Part shown: piece after piece, positions 16,230 through 24,862 of the stretch
How positions within the stretch are numbered: the stretch's first letter is position 1
Layout: every line of letters begins with the position of its first letter
Origin: Roseomonas sp. CECT 9278
GTDB taxonomy: Bacteria; Pseudomonadota; Alphaproteobacteria; Acetobacterales; Acetobacteraceae
Assembly (NCBI RefSeq): GCF_918698155.1
Contig: NZ_CAKKLX010000038.1
Span: 1-48,492 of the forward strand
Direction of reading: 5' to 3'
Length of the DNA stretch: 48,492 nt
Program-made: the position numbers and the translations under genes
Notes under the pieces: model-generated
The model's input: only the letters and a program-made list of their open reading frames with translations
What the model was told of the DNA's origin: nothing
Database searches by the model: none

Positions 16230-17501
16230 TTGTCCCAGACCGATGCCGTCCGCCTGACCCGCCTGCCCAACGGCCTGACCGTGGTGTCCGAGACCATGCC
16301 GCGCGTCGAGACCGTGTCGGTCGGCGCGTATATCGGCGTCGGCACGCGGCACGAGGCGCCGGAGGTGAACGGCGTCTCCCACTTCCTGGAACACATGGCG
16401 TTCAAGGGCACCGCGCGCCGCGACGCCGCCGCCATCGCGCGCGAGGTCGAGAACGTCGGCGGCCACCTCAACGCCTATACCGCGCGCGAGCAGACCGCCT
16501 TCTACGCCAAGGTCCTCAAGGAGGACACCGCGCTGGCGGTGGACGTGATCGGCGACATCCTCACGCATTCCACCTTCATCCCGGAGGAACTGGAGCGCGA
16601 GCGCGGCGTGATCCTGCAGGAGATCGGCCAGGCCAACGACACGCCCGATGACATCGTCTTCGACCATTTCCAGGAAACCGCGTTTCCGTCCCAGGCCATG
16701 GGCCGCCCCGTGCTCGGCACCGAGGCCAGCATCAAGGCCATGAGCCGCGACGCGCTGATGGGCTACATGCGCGGCCATTACGGGCCGGGCGCCACGGTGG
16801 TCGCCGCCGCTGGCGCGCTGGAGCACGACACGCTGCTCGACCTGGTGCGAACGCATTTCGCGGACCTGCCGGCGACCAGCGCCACCACGCCCGAGCCCGC
16901 GCGCTACGGCGGCGGCGAATTCCGCGAAACCCGCGAGCTGGATCAGGTGCACATCGTGCTGGGCTTTCCGTCGGTGCAGCATGGCGATCCGATGCACTAT
17001 CCGACGCAGCTGCTCTCCACGCTGCTCGGCGGCGGCATGTCGTCGCGGCTGTTCCAGGAAATTCGCGAAAAGCGCGGCCTGGTCTATTCGATCTATTCCT
17101 TCGCCTCGCCGTTCCGCGACGGCGGGCTGTTCCAGATCTACGCCGGCACCGGGGAGAAGGAAGCCGGCGAGCTGATGCCGGTGACCATCGAGGCCCTGCG
17201 CGCCGTGCAGCACGACGTGACCGAGGATGAGCTCAACCGCGCCAAGGCGCAGCTGCGCGCCTCCCTGTTGATGTCGCTGGAATCGACCGGCAGCCGCTGC
17301 GAGCAGTTGGCCCGCCAGCTCCAGGTCTTCGGCCGCGTCATCCCGGTCGAGGAGACCAAGGCGAAGATCGCCGCCGTGACGGTGGACCAGGTGCAGCAGG
17401 CGGCCGCGCAGATGTTCCGCGCGCGCCCCACCCTCGCGGCGATGGGCCCGGCCGAGCACGTGCCCGGCGTGGATGCGATCATGGAGCAGCTGGCCTCGTG
17501 A
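16230..17501 (+). CDS. M16-family zinc metallopeptidase (mitochondrial processing peptidase-like)
   Basis: 423 residues, one two-domain half of a pitrilysin-type enzyme as in bacterial MPP-beta homologues. The zinc motif HxxEH is H51-FL-E54-H55 in GVSHFLEHMAFKGT, and the third-ligand region ERERGVILQEI is present. The start is a TTG at 16230, favoured because the conserved RLPNGLTVVSE strand begins within ten residues and an AGGA lies 8 bases upstream; the next ATG would remove it. The product is probably a soluble peptidase for small or unfolded peptides. Its stop overlaps the GTG of the methyltransferase gene. Confidence 0.92.
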   Translation: MSQTDAVRLTRLPNGLTVVSETMPRVETVSVGAYIGVGTRHEAPEVNGVSHFLEHMAFKGTARRDAAAIAREVENVGGHLNAYTAREQTAFYAKVLKEDTALAVDVIGDILTHSTFIPEELERERGVILQEIGQANDTPDDIVFDHFQETAFPSQAMGRPVLGTEASIKAMSRDALMGYMRGHYGPGATVVAAAGALEHDTLLDLVRTHFADLPATSATTPEPARYGGGEFRETRELDQVHIVLGFPSVQHGDPMHYPTQLLSTLLGGGMSSRLFQEIREKRGLVYSIYSFASPFRDGGLFQIYAGTGEKEAGELMPVTIEALRAVQHDVTEDELNRAKAQLRASLLMSLESTGSRCEQLARQLQVFGRVIPVEETKAKIAAVTVDQVQQAAAQMFRARPTLAAMGPAEHVPGVDAIMEQLAS

Positions 17502-18235
17502 CCGACGCCGCGCCCGCCGTCGCGACCGAGCTGCCGCCGCCGCGCCCGACCCACACCACCCGGCGCGTCAATGCGCTCGCCGCGCGCCTGGGTGCCCGCC
17601 GCTACCTCGAGATCGGCGTGCAGAAGGGCCATACCTTCCGCACGGTGACGATCGAGCAGCGCGTCGGCGTCGATCCGCGCTTCCAGTTCGACACGGCGGC
17701 GGTCGCGAACGAGACCACCACGCTGCACGCCATGACGAGCGACCGCTTCTTCGCCGAGGCGGCCGGCACCAGGCCCTTCGACATCGTCTTCATCGACGGG
17801 CTGCACGTGTTCGAACAGGTGGTGCGCGACCTGACCAACGCCGTGGCCTGGACCGGCTGGGACTCGGCGATCCTGATCGACGACACCATCCCGATCGACG
17901 TCTATTCGGCGCTGCCGGTGCAGCGCGACGCGATCCGCATGCGCCAGCAGGCCGGCGGGCGCGGCGGGCAGTGGCACGGCGATGTCTTCAAGATCGCCTT
18001 CCTGATCCACGATTTCTTCCCCTTCCTCGACTACCGGACCATCGACGGCACGGACAATCCGCAGACCCTGTGCTGGCGCGCCCAGGGGCCGGCGCGCACG
18101 CCGGTGTTCAACAGCCTGGAACGGATATCCCGCCTGACCTGGTTCGACCTGCAGGCGCATGGCGAGATCATGCGCAAGGCCAGCGAGCAGGACGCGATCG
18201 ACCTGTGTGCCGCGGCGATCGGCGCGCGCCGCTGA
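17498..18235 (+). CDS. Class I SAM-dependent methyltransferase-like protein (Methyltransf_24 type)
   Basis: 245 residues. Motif I appears as YLEIGVQKGHTF, followed by the acidic VGVDPRF at the end of the second strand and FDIVFIDGLHVFEQV as motif II/post-I. The group is related to O-methyltransferases and to proteins beside glycan-synthesis genes; the substrate is unknown. It starts with GTG at 17498, overlapping the M16 stop (GTGA), so it is translated together with the peptidase, a pairing whose reason is not clear. The long C-terminal third with LIHDFFPFLDYRT has no motif I recognise. Confidence 0.8.
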   Translation: MTDAAPAVATELPPPRPTHTTRRVNALAARLGARRYLEIGVQKGHTFRTVTIEQRVGVDPRFQFDTAAVANETTTLHAMTSDRFFAEAAGTRPFDIVFIDGLHVFEQVVRDLTNAVAWTGWDSAILIDDTIPIDVYSALPVQRDAIRMRQQAGGRGGQWHGDVFKIAFLIHDFFPFLDYRTIDGTDNPQTLCWRAQGPARTPVFNSLERISRLTWFDLQAHGEIMRKASEQDAIDLCAAAIGARR

Positions 18236-18293
18236 AGCGCCCTGCACCGGCGGCCCATCCCGTGGCTGCGGAACACTTTTGCGAAGGCATGAC

Positions 18294-19619
18294 ATGGACC
18301 GCCTCGATACCCTGTCCGACCTGATCGCCGCGGCCCGCCGGGCCGGGGCGGATGCCGCCGATGCGCTGCTGGTGTCCTCCGCCGCGCTGTCGGTGAAGCG
18401 GCGCATGCGGCAGATCGAACAGCTCGAACGCTCCGAGGGCTTCGACATCGGGCTGCGGGTCTTCATCGGCCAGCGCCAGGCCATCGTCGCCTCGACCGAC
18501 CCCGACCCGAAGGGCTTCGCCGCCCTGGCCGAACGTGCCGTCGCCATGGCGCGGGTGGTGCCGGAGGATCCGTATGCCGGGCTGCCGGCGCAGGTCGCGA
18601 TCCCGCCGCGCGCGCTCGACCTGCATGACACGGCCGAGCCCTCGGCGGAGGCGCTGCTCGAACGTGCCGCGCTGGCGGAGGAAGCCGCGCTCGCGGTGGC
18701 CGGCGTGACCAACAGCGAAGGCGCGGATGCCGGCTGGAGCCGCAGCGAGATCGCGCTCGCGGCCTCCAACGGCTTCGCCGGGGGCTATGTGCGGACCTCG
18801 CATTCCATCTCCGCCACCGCGCTCGCGGGCAGCGGCACGGGGATGGAGCGCGACTACGACTGGTCCTCCACCGTGCACCTCGTGGATCTCGATGACCCGG
18901 TGGCGATCGGGCGGCGCGCGGCGGAGCAGGCGGTGCGCCGGCTCAACCCGACGCGGCCGCGCACCGCGCGCCTGCCGGTGGTGTTCGATGCGCGGGTGGC
19001 GGGCAGCCTGCTCGGCCACCTGTCCGGCGCGATCAACGGCGCGGCGGTGGCGCGCGGCACATCCTTCCTGAAGGACCGCATGGGCGACCGCGTGCTGGCC
19101 GCGGGGCTGGTGGTGCGCGACGATCCGCTGCGCCCGCGCGGCCTGCGGTCGCGCCCCTTCGACGGGGAGGGGATGCCGGGCGCGGCGCGCGCCATCATCG
19201 ACGACGGCGTGCTGACCACCTGGCTGCTGGATTGGCGCAGCGCGCGGCAGCTGGGCCTGGCCTCGACCGGCCATGCCAGCCGCGGCACCGGCGGGCCGCC
19301 GGGGCCGGCGGCGACCAACCTGTGGCTGGAACCCGGCAGCCTGACGCCGGCCGCGATGATGGCCGACATCACCGAGGGCCTGTTCGTGACCGACCTGATC
19401 GGCATGGGCGTGAACGGCGTGACCGGCGACTACAGCCGCGGCGCCGCCGGCTTCATGATCCGCAACGGCGCCCTGGCCGAGGCCGTCAGCGAGGTGACCA
19501 TCGCGGGCAATCTCCGCGACATCTTCCTCAACATGACGCCGGCGAATGACCTGGCCTTCCGCCGCGGCACCGACAGCCCGACCGTGCGGATCGAGGGTCT
19601 GACGCTGGCCGGCGCGTAG
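18294..19619 (+). CDS. pmbA: TldD/PmbA-family metalloprotease component
   Basis: 441 residues, the size of PmbA/TldE. The N-terminal domain contains SVKRRMRQIEQLERSE, typical of the family; the C-terminal domain carries DGVLTTWLLDWRSAR, GHASRG and the terminal block TDLIGMGVNGVTGDYSRGA. TldD and TldE form a cytosolic heterodimeric protease that trims modified peptides and unfolded proteins; TldD holds the HExxxH zinc site and TldE does not. No HExxxH is visible here, which supports PmbA/TldE over TldD. The stop codon is TAG within the TAGAGCA boundary of a repeat element. Confidence 0.93.
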   Translation: MDRLDTLSDLIAAARRAGADAADALLVSSAALSVKRRMRQIEQLERSEGFDIGLRVFIGQRQAIVASTDPDPKGFAALAERAVAMARVVPEDPYAGLPAQVAIPPRALDLHDTAEPSAEALLERAALAEEAALAVAGVTNSEGADAGWSRSEIALAASNGFAGGYVRTSHSISATALAGSGTGMERDYDWSSTVHLVDLDDPVAIGRRAAEQAVRRLNPTRPRTARLPVVFDARVAGSLLGHLSGAINGAAVARGTSFLKDRMGDRVLAAGLVVRDDPLRPRGLRSRPFDGEGMPGAARAIIDDGVLTTWLLDWRSARQLGLASTGHASRGTGGPPGPAATNLWLEPGSLTPAAMMADITEGLFVTDLIGMGVNGVTGDYSRGAAGFMIRNGALAEAVSEVTIAGNLRDIFLNMTPANDLAFRRGTDSPTVRIEGLTLAGA

Positions 19620-19620
19620 A

Positions 19621-19743
19621 GCATCATCCGTTCAAACGGGTCGTTTGGACGGGTCAAGAGGCTCGCAAGAAGAATGGTCCCGGGCATCATCCGTTCAAAC
19701 GGAGTCGTTTGGACGGGCAAGGATGCTCGCAAGAACAATGGTC
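19621..19743. repeat. Two direct copies of a 60-bp hairpin-bearing intergenic repeat
   Basis: Copies begin at 19621 and 19684 (63-base spacing) and share GCATCATCCGTTCAAACGG, the right arm CGTTTGGACGG, and the tail CTCGCAAGAA(G/C)AATGGTC. Each contains an 11-bp stem with one G-U pair: arms 19628-19638/19642-19652 and 19691-19701/19706-19716. They lie in the convergent gap between pmbA and petC and do not code for protein. The structure resembles REP-type or transcription-terminating repeats; whether it is dispersed elsewhere in the genome cannot be seen here. Confidence 0.8.
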
Positions 19744-19792
19744 GAGAGCCGTCGTCGTGAGCCGAAGCGAACGGAGGCGGCTCTACCGCGGA

Positions 19793-19822
19793 TCCCGATC
19801 GGACGGACTCATCTGATCGGGA
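19793..19822. repeat. Hairpin repeat, copy A (related to 45430-45457)
   Basis: Arms TCCCGATCGGA (19793-19803) and TCTGATCGGGA (19812-19822) pair over 11 positions with one G-U. The right side TCATCTGATCGGGA is identical to the reverse complement of the element near 45.4 kb, so the two are members of one repeat family in opposite orientation. Confidence 0.7.
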
Positions 19823-19873
19823 AGCGAAGCGCGGGTCACCACCCGGCCAAGCGCGCGCCGACCTGGTTCCCAA

Positions 19874-19907
19874 CGAAAAACGGCCCGAGGCGATGCCCCG
19901 GGCCGTT
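19874..19907 (-). terminator. Intrinsic terminator of the petABC operon
   Basis: Reading the minus strand, a hairpin with a perfect 9-bp stem (AACGGCCCG / CGGGCCGTT, plus-strand 19879-19887 and 19899-19907, extended inside by GGC/GCC) is followed by a run of five T (plus-strand A at 19876-19880). It begins 24 bases after the petC stop. This is the clearest Rho-independent terminator in the window. Confidence 0.8.
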
Positions 19908-19930
19908 CGCACTGCGCGATCGCGCCGCGG

Positions 19931-20707
19931 TCAGTGCACGTCGGCCCAGATCTTCCGCTTCACGGCATAGGCCAGGCCGCCGAGGATGGTCAGGAACAGG
20001 ATGATCTTCACGCCCATGGCGCGGCGCTGTTCCAGCTCGGGCTCGGCGGCCCATTGCAGGAAGGTGGCGACGTCGCGGGCCATGTTCTCGACCGTGCCGG
20101 GCGTGCCGTCGGCGAATTCCACCTGGTCCGGATTGAGCGGCGCGCCCATCGCGATCTGGTGGCCCGGGAAGTAGCGGTTATAGTTCATGCCCTCGCCCAT
20201 CGTGACGCCGGGCGGCGGGTCGGCATAGCCGGTCAGCAGCGCATAGAGGTAGTCCGCCCCGCCGTTGCGCGCCTTGGCGATCACCGACAGGTCGGGCGGA
20301 TAGGCGCCGTTGTTCGCGGCACGTGCCGCCTGCGGGTTGGGGAAGGGGCTGCGGAAGCGGTCGGAGGGGCGGCCGGCGCGCTCGAACATCGCGCCTTCGT
20401 CGTTCGGGCCGTCCTGGATCTGGTACTGCGCGGCGATGGCCGCGACCTGCTGCTCGGACAGGCCGAGCTCGCGCAGGTTGCGGTACGACAGCAGGCGCAT
20501 CGCATGGCAGTTGGCGCAGACTTCCTTGTAGACCTGGAAGCCGCGCTGCGCGCTGGCGCGGTCGTAGGTGCCGAAGATCCCGTCGAAGGAGAAGGGATGG
20601 TTCGGGATGGCGATCGCTTCCCCGGCCGCGCGGGCCGGGGTTGCGGTGGCCAGGGCGCCGATCAGGGCGAAGGCGCCCAGGGCAGTGCGAAGCATGGTCG
20701 TCCTCAT
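19931..20707 (-). CDS. petC: Cytochrome c1 of the bc1 complex
   Basis: 258 residues. Sec signal at about 1-27 (cleavage after ARA), covalent heme site C64-AN-C67-H68, and the axial Met M187 in FPGHQIAMGAPL. A C-terminal anchor helix spans about 232-250. It carries electrons from the Rieske protein to a soluble or membrane cytochrome c on the periplasmic side. The ATG at 20707 has a second ATG four codons on. It is separate from cytochrome b, unlike the fused fbcH gene of Bradyrhizobium. Last gene of petABC, followed by the terminator. Confidence 0.97.
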   Translation of the reverse strand: MRTTMLRTALGAFALIGALATATPARAAGEAIAIPNHPFSFDGIFGTYDRASAQRGFQVYKEVCANCHAMRLLSYRNLRELGLSEQQVAAIAAQYQIQDGPNDEGAMFERAGRPSDRFRSPFPNPQAARAANNGAYPPDLSVIAKARNGGADYLYALLTGYADPPPGVTMGEGMNYNRYFPGHQIAMGAPLNPDQVEFADGTPGTVENMARDVATFLQWAAEPELEQRRAMGVKIILFLTILGGLAYAVKRKIWADVH

Positions 20708-20712
20708 CACGG

Positions 20713-21984
20713 TCACGCCTTGTCCATCGGCTTCGCGGCGGCGCCCGCGGGCATCGGCCCGCCGCCGCCGAGCACGGCGCGGGCGATGCTCTCGGGCAGC
20801 GGCAGCGGCTTCTCGAGCCGTGCCAGCAGCGGCAGGATCACCAGGAAGTAGCCGAAGTAATAGGCGGTGGCGATCCGGCTGACGGTCACATACGGCTCCT
20901 CGGCCGGCATGCCGCCGCAATACATCAGCACGAAGAAGCACACCGTCCAGAGCAGGAAGGCGATGCGCGCCACCGGGCGGAAGCGCATGGAGCGCACCGG
21001 CGACCCATCGAGCCAGGGCAGCACGAACAGCACCAGGATGGAGCCGAACATCAGCAGCACGCCGCCCAGCTTGTCGGGCACCGCGCGCAGGATGGCGTAG
21101 AAGGGCAGGAAGTACCATTCCGGCACGATATGCGCGGGCGTCACCAGCGGGTCCGCCGGGATGTAGTTGTCCGGGTGGCCGAGGAAGTTCGGCGCGAAGA
21201 ACACCAGCGAGGCGAAGACGATGAAGTAGATCACTAGGCCGAAGCTGTCCTTCGCCGTGTAGTACGGGTGGAAGGGCAGGGTGTCCTGCGGGCCCTTCGG
21301 TTCGACGCCGAGCGGGTTGTTCGACCCCGTGATGTGCAGCGCCACCACGTGCAGGAAGACCACGCCCACGATCACGAAGGGCAGCAGGTAGTGCAGCGAG
21401 AAGAAGCGGTTGAGCGTGGGGTTGTCCACGCTGAAGCCGCCCCACAGCAGCGTCACGATCCAGTCGCCCACGAAGGGGAAGGCGCTGAACAGGTTGGTGA
21501 TGACCGTCGCGCCCCAGAAGGACATCTGGCCCCAGGGCAGCACGTAGCCCATGAAGGCGGTCGCCATCATCAGCAGGAAGATGACCACGCCCAGCATCCA
21601 CAGCAATTCGCGCGGCGCCTTGTAGGAGCCGTAGTACATGCCGCGCCAGATGTGCACGAACACCACGATGAAGAACATCGAGGCACCGTTCATGTGCACA
21701 TAGCGGATCAGCCAGCCGAAATTCACGTCGCGCATGATGCGCTCGACGGAATCGAAGGCCATCGCGGTATGCGGCGTGTAGTGCATCGCGAGGAAGATGC
21801 CGGTCGCGATCATGATCATCAGGTTGACCATGGCGAGCGCGCCGAAATTCCAGAAATAGTTGAAATTCCGGGGAGTCGGGAAGGTCCCGTACTCCTTCTG
21901 CATCATTGTGAAGACGGGCATCCGCTGGTCGATCCAGCGGATCACGGGGTTCTTGATGTCGCTGTTGTGCAGGCCGATGGCCAT
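20713..21984 (-). CDS. petB: Cytochrome b of the bc1 complex
   Basis: 423 residues, eight membrane helices. The heme ligands H97/H198 and H111/H212 fall at the same numbers as in Rhodobacter capsulatus, and the quinol-oxidation motif PEWY is at 288-291. It binds two b hemes and both quinone sites in the inner membrane. A short charged tail follows the last helix. The start lies 11 bases downstream of the petA stop and the stop 5 bases before petC, as expected for a tight operon. Confidence 0.98.
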   Translation of the reverse strand: MAIGLHNSDIKNPVIRWIDQRMPVFTMMQKEYGTFPTPRNFNYFWNFGALAMVNLMIMIATGIFLAMHYTPHTAMAFDSVERIMRDVNFGWLIRYVHMNGASMFFIVVFVHIWRGMYYGSYKAPRELLWMLGVVIFLLMMATAFMGYVLPWGQMSFWGATVITNLFSAFPFVGDWIVTLLWGGFSVDNPTLNRFFSLHYLLPFVIVGVVFLHVVALHITGSNNPLGVEPKGPQDTLPFHPYYTAKDSFGLVIYFIVFASLVFFAPNFLGHPDNYIPADPLVTPAHIVPEWYFLPFYAILRAVPDKLGGVLLMFGSILVLFVLPWLDGSPVRSMRFRPVARIAFLLWTVCFFVLMYCGGMPAEEPYVTVSRIATAYYFGYFLVILPLLARLEKPLPLPESIARAVLGGGGPMPAGAAAKPMDKA

Positions 21985-21995
21985 GGTCGCGCTCC

Positions 21996-22541
21996 TCAGC
22001 CGATCTTGATCTTCGTGTCGGACGTGAAGGCGTATTGTGGAACTTCAAGGTTCCGCGGCGCCGGCCCCTTACGGATGCGTCCCGATGTGTCGTAGTGGCT
22101 GCCGTGGCAGGGGCAGAACCAGCCGCCGTAGTCGCCGCGCGGGTCCGTCGGCTTCTGGCCGAGCGGCACGCAGCCCAGATGCGTGCAGATGCCGATCACG
22201 ACCAGCCACTGGTCCTTCTGCACGCGCGACTGGTCGGTCGCCGGGTCGGGCAGCTGCGACAGCGGCACGGCGCGCGCTTCCTGGACCTCGGCCGGGGTGC
22301 GGTTGCGCACGAAGACCGGCTTGCCGCGCCACATCACCGTGACGGCCATGCCCTCGGCGATCGGCGCGATCTCGACATCCGTGCTCGACAGCGCGAGCAC
22401 GTCGCGCGCCGGCTGCATCGAGGCGATGAACGGCCAGGCGATGGCGCCCACGCCCACGCCCACGAAGGCCGTCGTCACCAGGGTGAGAAAGTCCCGCCGC
22501 GGCGTCCCGTCGGACGCGGCCACACCTGACCCTTCCGCCAT
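21996..22541 (-). CDS. petA: Rieske iron-sulfur subunit of the bc1 complex
   Basis: 181 residues. A Tat-type N-terminus ([14 protein letters not shown]) forms the single membrane anchor at about 18-40. Box I is C119-T-H121-LG-C124 and box II C143-P-C145-H146-GS; C119, H121, C143 and H146 would hold the [2Fe-2S] cluster and C124-C145 the stabilising disulfide. The ATG at 22541 was chosen because the frame continues open upstream into sequence without family features. First gene of petABC, divergent from hemF across about 200 bases. Confidence 0.97.
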   Translation of the reverse strand: MAEGSGVAASDGTPRRDFLTLVTTAFVGVGVGAIAWPFIASMQPARDVLALSSTDVEIAPIAEGMAVTVMWRGKPVFVRNRTPAEVQEARAVPLSQLPDPATDQSRVQKDQWLVVIGICTHLGCVPLGQKPTDPRGDYGGWFCPCHGSHYDTSGRIRKGPAPRNLEVPQYAFTSDTKIKIG

Positions 22542-22745
22542 TCCACACCATCCTTTTCGCCGGGACCCCCGCCCTGCGGGAACGCCACCGACCGTATCGA
22601 ACACAAACCGGTGCCGCCCGAGGCACCCACGAGGCGGACCGGGCGCGTGCCGATCCGCCCGCTGCCCGTCCTGCGCGGCCGTGGTTATAAGGGGGCGTCG
22701 CGCGGGGTGTCCATGGCACCGTGCCGCCATTTTCGGGAGTGGTGC

Positions 22746-23657
22746 ATGAAGAACGAGACAATCGACGCCCCGCGGGGTGCCGCACCGGCGGACCACCCCA
22801 TGACGGCGCCCGCGCGCGCCTGGTTCGAAACGCTGCGCGACCGGATCTGCGCCAGCTTCGAGATGATCGAGGACGAGCTGGCCGGCGGCCCGCACCGCGA
22901 CCTGCCGGCCGGCCGCTTCCAGCGCACCGCCTGGGACCGGCCCGAGGGCGGCGGCGGCGTGATGTCGGTGATGCGCGGGCGGGTCTTCGAGAAGGTCGGC
23001 GTCAATGTCTCGACCGTGTTCGGGGAATTCAGCCCGGAATTCCGCAAGCAGATCCCCGGCGCCGAGGGCGACCCGCGGTTCCTCGCGACCGGCATCTCCC
23101 TGGTGGCGCACCTGCGCAACCCGCTGGTGCCGGCCGTCCACATGAACACCCGCTTCATCGTCACCACCAATGCCTGGTTCGGCGGCGGCGGGGACCTCAC
23201 GCCCATGTTCCCCGACAGCGCCGAGGCGGCCGAGGACGCGGCCGGCTTCCACGCCGCCTACAAGGCCGCCTGCGACAAGGCCGACCCGACCTACTACCCG
23301 CGCTTCAAGCAGTGGTGCGACGAGTACTTCTTCCTGCCGCACCGCAACGAACCGCGCGGCCTGGGCGGCATCTTCTACGACTGGCTGGGCGACCGCACGC
23401 CGGGCCATGGCATCGAGGCCGACTTCGCCTTCACGCGGGATGTCGGGATGGCCTTCCTGGAAGCCTATCCGCCCATCGTGCGCCGGCGCATGCGTGAACC
23501 CTGGACCGCCGACCAACGCCAGGCCCAGCTGGTCCGCCGCGGCCGCTACGTCGAATTCAACCTGATCCACGACCGCGGCACGCTGTTCGGCCTGCGCACC
23601 GGCGGCAATGTCGAGGCGATCCTGATGTCCCTGCCGCCCGAGGTCGCCTGGCCGTAG
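22746..23657 (+). CDS. hemF: Oxygen-dependent coproporphyrinogen III oxidase
   Basis: 303 residues, full length. Signature segments include [39 protein letters not shown] and the C-terminal [14 protein letters not shown]. The cytosolic enzyme decarboxylates two propionates of coproporphyrinogen III using O2. A TATA-like GGTTATAAGG some 60 bases before the ATG might be a -10 region, but no good -35 goes with it. Divergent from petABC, whose cytochromes need the heme, so joint control from the shared gap is plausible. Confidence 0.97.
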   Translation: MKNETIDAPRGAAPADHPMTAPARAWFETLRDRICASFEMIEDELAGGPHRDLPAGRFQRTAWDRPEGGGGVMSVMRGRVFEKVGVNVSTVFGEFSPEFRKQIPGAEGDPRFLATGISLVAHLRNPLVPAVHMNTRFIVTTNAWFGGGGDLTPMFPDSAEAAEDAAGFHAAYKAACDKADPTYYPRFKQWCDEYFFLPHRNEPRGLGGIFYDWLGDRTPGHGIEADFAFTRDVGMAFLEAYPPIVRRRMREPWTADQRQAQLVRRGRYVEFNLIHDRGTLFGLRTGGNVEAILMSLPPEVAWP

Positions 23658-23670
23658 GGCAGCACTGCCC
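23657..23670. terminator. Hairpin at the hemF stop, possible bidirectional terminator
   Basis: GGGCAG and CTGCCC pair perfectly around CA, starting on the last base of the hemF TAG. It sits in the 36-base convergent gap to the AI-2E-family gene. No T-run follows on either strand, so the role is only suggested by position. Confidence 0.35.
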
Positions 23671-23693
23671 GTGCCGGGCCGTGCCGTCGCGGG

Positions 23694-24725
23694 TCAGTCC
23701 CGCGGTGCGTGGCGGCCCGACAGCAGGTCCGCCACCCAGCGGCTGCCGTCGAACTGCTCGCACAGGGTCAGCACCGCGATCAGCACCGGCACGCCGATGA
23801 AGGCACCCGGGATGCCCCACAGGAAGGCGCCCAGGAACACCGCCACCAGCACCATGAACGGGGAGACCGCCAGGTAGTTCCCGGTCAGCCGCGGCTCCAG
23901 GTAGGACCCGATCAGGAACTGGATGACCTGCAGCACCGCGAAGATGGTCACCACGGTTTCCCACGAGCCGAACTGCAGCAATGCCACCGCGGTCGGGAAC
24001 ACGGTCGCCACCAGCGGCCCGATGAAGGGGATGTAGTTCAGCACGAAGGCGATCACGCCCCATTCGGCCGCGAGGTCGAGCCCCATGGCGCGCGCGAAGG
24101 CCCAGACCAGCACGCCGGTCAGCACGCTCGCGATGGTGCGGACCATCATGTAGACGCGCAGCTTCGATGCGCTGGCCGCCAGCCCCGCCAGCACCCGCCG
24201 CGCCGCCGGCTTGCCCTCCATGCGCTCGAGCTGCGAGGCCACCTGGCGCACCTCCAGCAGCCCCAGGATGACGAAGACCGCGGTCACCACCAGGAAGCTG
24301 ATGACCCCCCGCAACTGCCCCAGCACGCCCTGCGCCACGCCCACCATCCAGCGCGTGTCGAATTGCGCGGCCAGCAGCCCCGCGCCTTCCACGCCGCGCG
24401 CCTCCAGCCAGGCGACCTTGGCGGCATAGAGCGCCTGGAACTGCCCCGCATTGGCGATCACCCACTGCGCCACGCGCCCGAAGGCCCAGGCGATCGCCAG
24501 CACCATCACCGCCACCACCGCGCAGGCCACCAGGATGGTGCCGATCAGCGCGAGACCCTCCGGGATGCGCGCCTGCACCGCGCGCTGGAACGGCCAGGCC
24601 AGCCCGATGACGAACAGCGCGAAGGCGATCGGCGCGAAGATGGATTGCCCGGCCTGCAGCGCCGCCGCCGCCAGCACGGCGGCGCACAGGCCGACCAGGA
24701 TGCGTGTTCCGCTGTCGACGGTCAT
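23694..24725 (-). CDS. AI-2E family transporter (PerM-like permease)
   Basis: 343 residues with about eight hydrophobic segments: three in the first 90 residues, a soluble amphipathic stretch of about 60, then five more towards the C-terminus. The conserved region FVLNYIPFIGPLVATV and the following PRLTGNYLAVSPF are hallmarks of the family. Members export or exchange varied small molecules or ions; autoinducer-2 transport is proven only for a few. The ATG at 24725 (MTVDSGTR) leaves a short N-terminus before the first helix. Single gene, convergent with hemF. Confidence 0.92.
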   Translation of the reverse strand: MTVDSGTRILVGLCAAVLAAAALQAGQSIFAPIAFALFVIGLAWPFQRAVQARIPEGLALIGTILVACAVVAVMVLAIAWAFGRVAQWVIANAGQFQALYAAKVAWLEARGVEGAGLLAAQFDTRWMVGVAQGVLGQLRGVISFLVVTAVFVILGLLEVRQVASQLERMEGKPAARRVLAGLAASASKLRVYMMVRTIASVLTGVLVWAFARAMGLDLAAEWGVIAFVLNYIPFIGPLVATVFPTAVALLQFGSWETVVTIFAVLQVIQFLIGSYLEPRLTGNYLAVSPFMVLVAVFLGAFLWGIPGAFIGVPVLIAVLTLCEQFDGSRWVADLLSGRHAPRD

Positions 24726-24862
24726 CGGGCTCCACGCCAGTCCGGGATCAGCCCGCACCCTGGTTTGCGGCGCGGCCGCGCGCAAGGGCTTCGGTGCGCC
24801 GCCGCTTCCGTGCGACACAAGGCGCCAGGAACGGGGACGCCGCGTCATGCGGCGCGGGGTTG

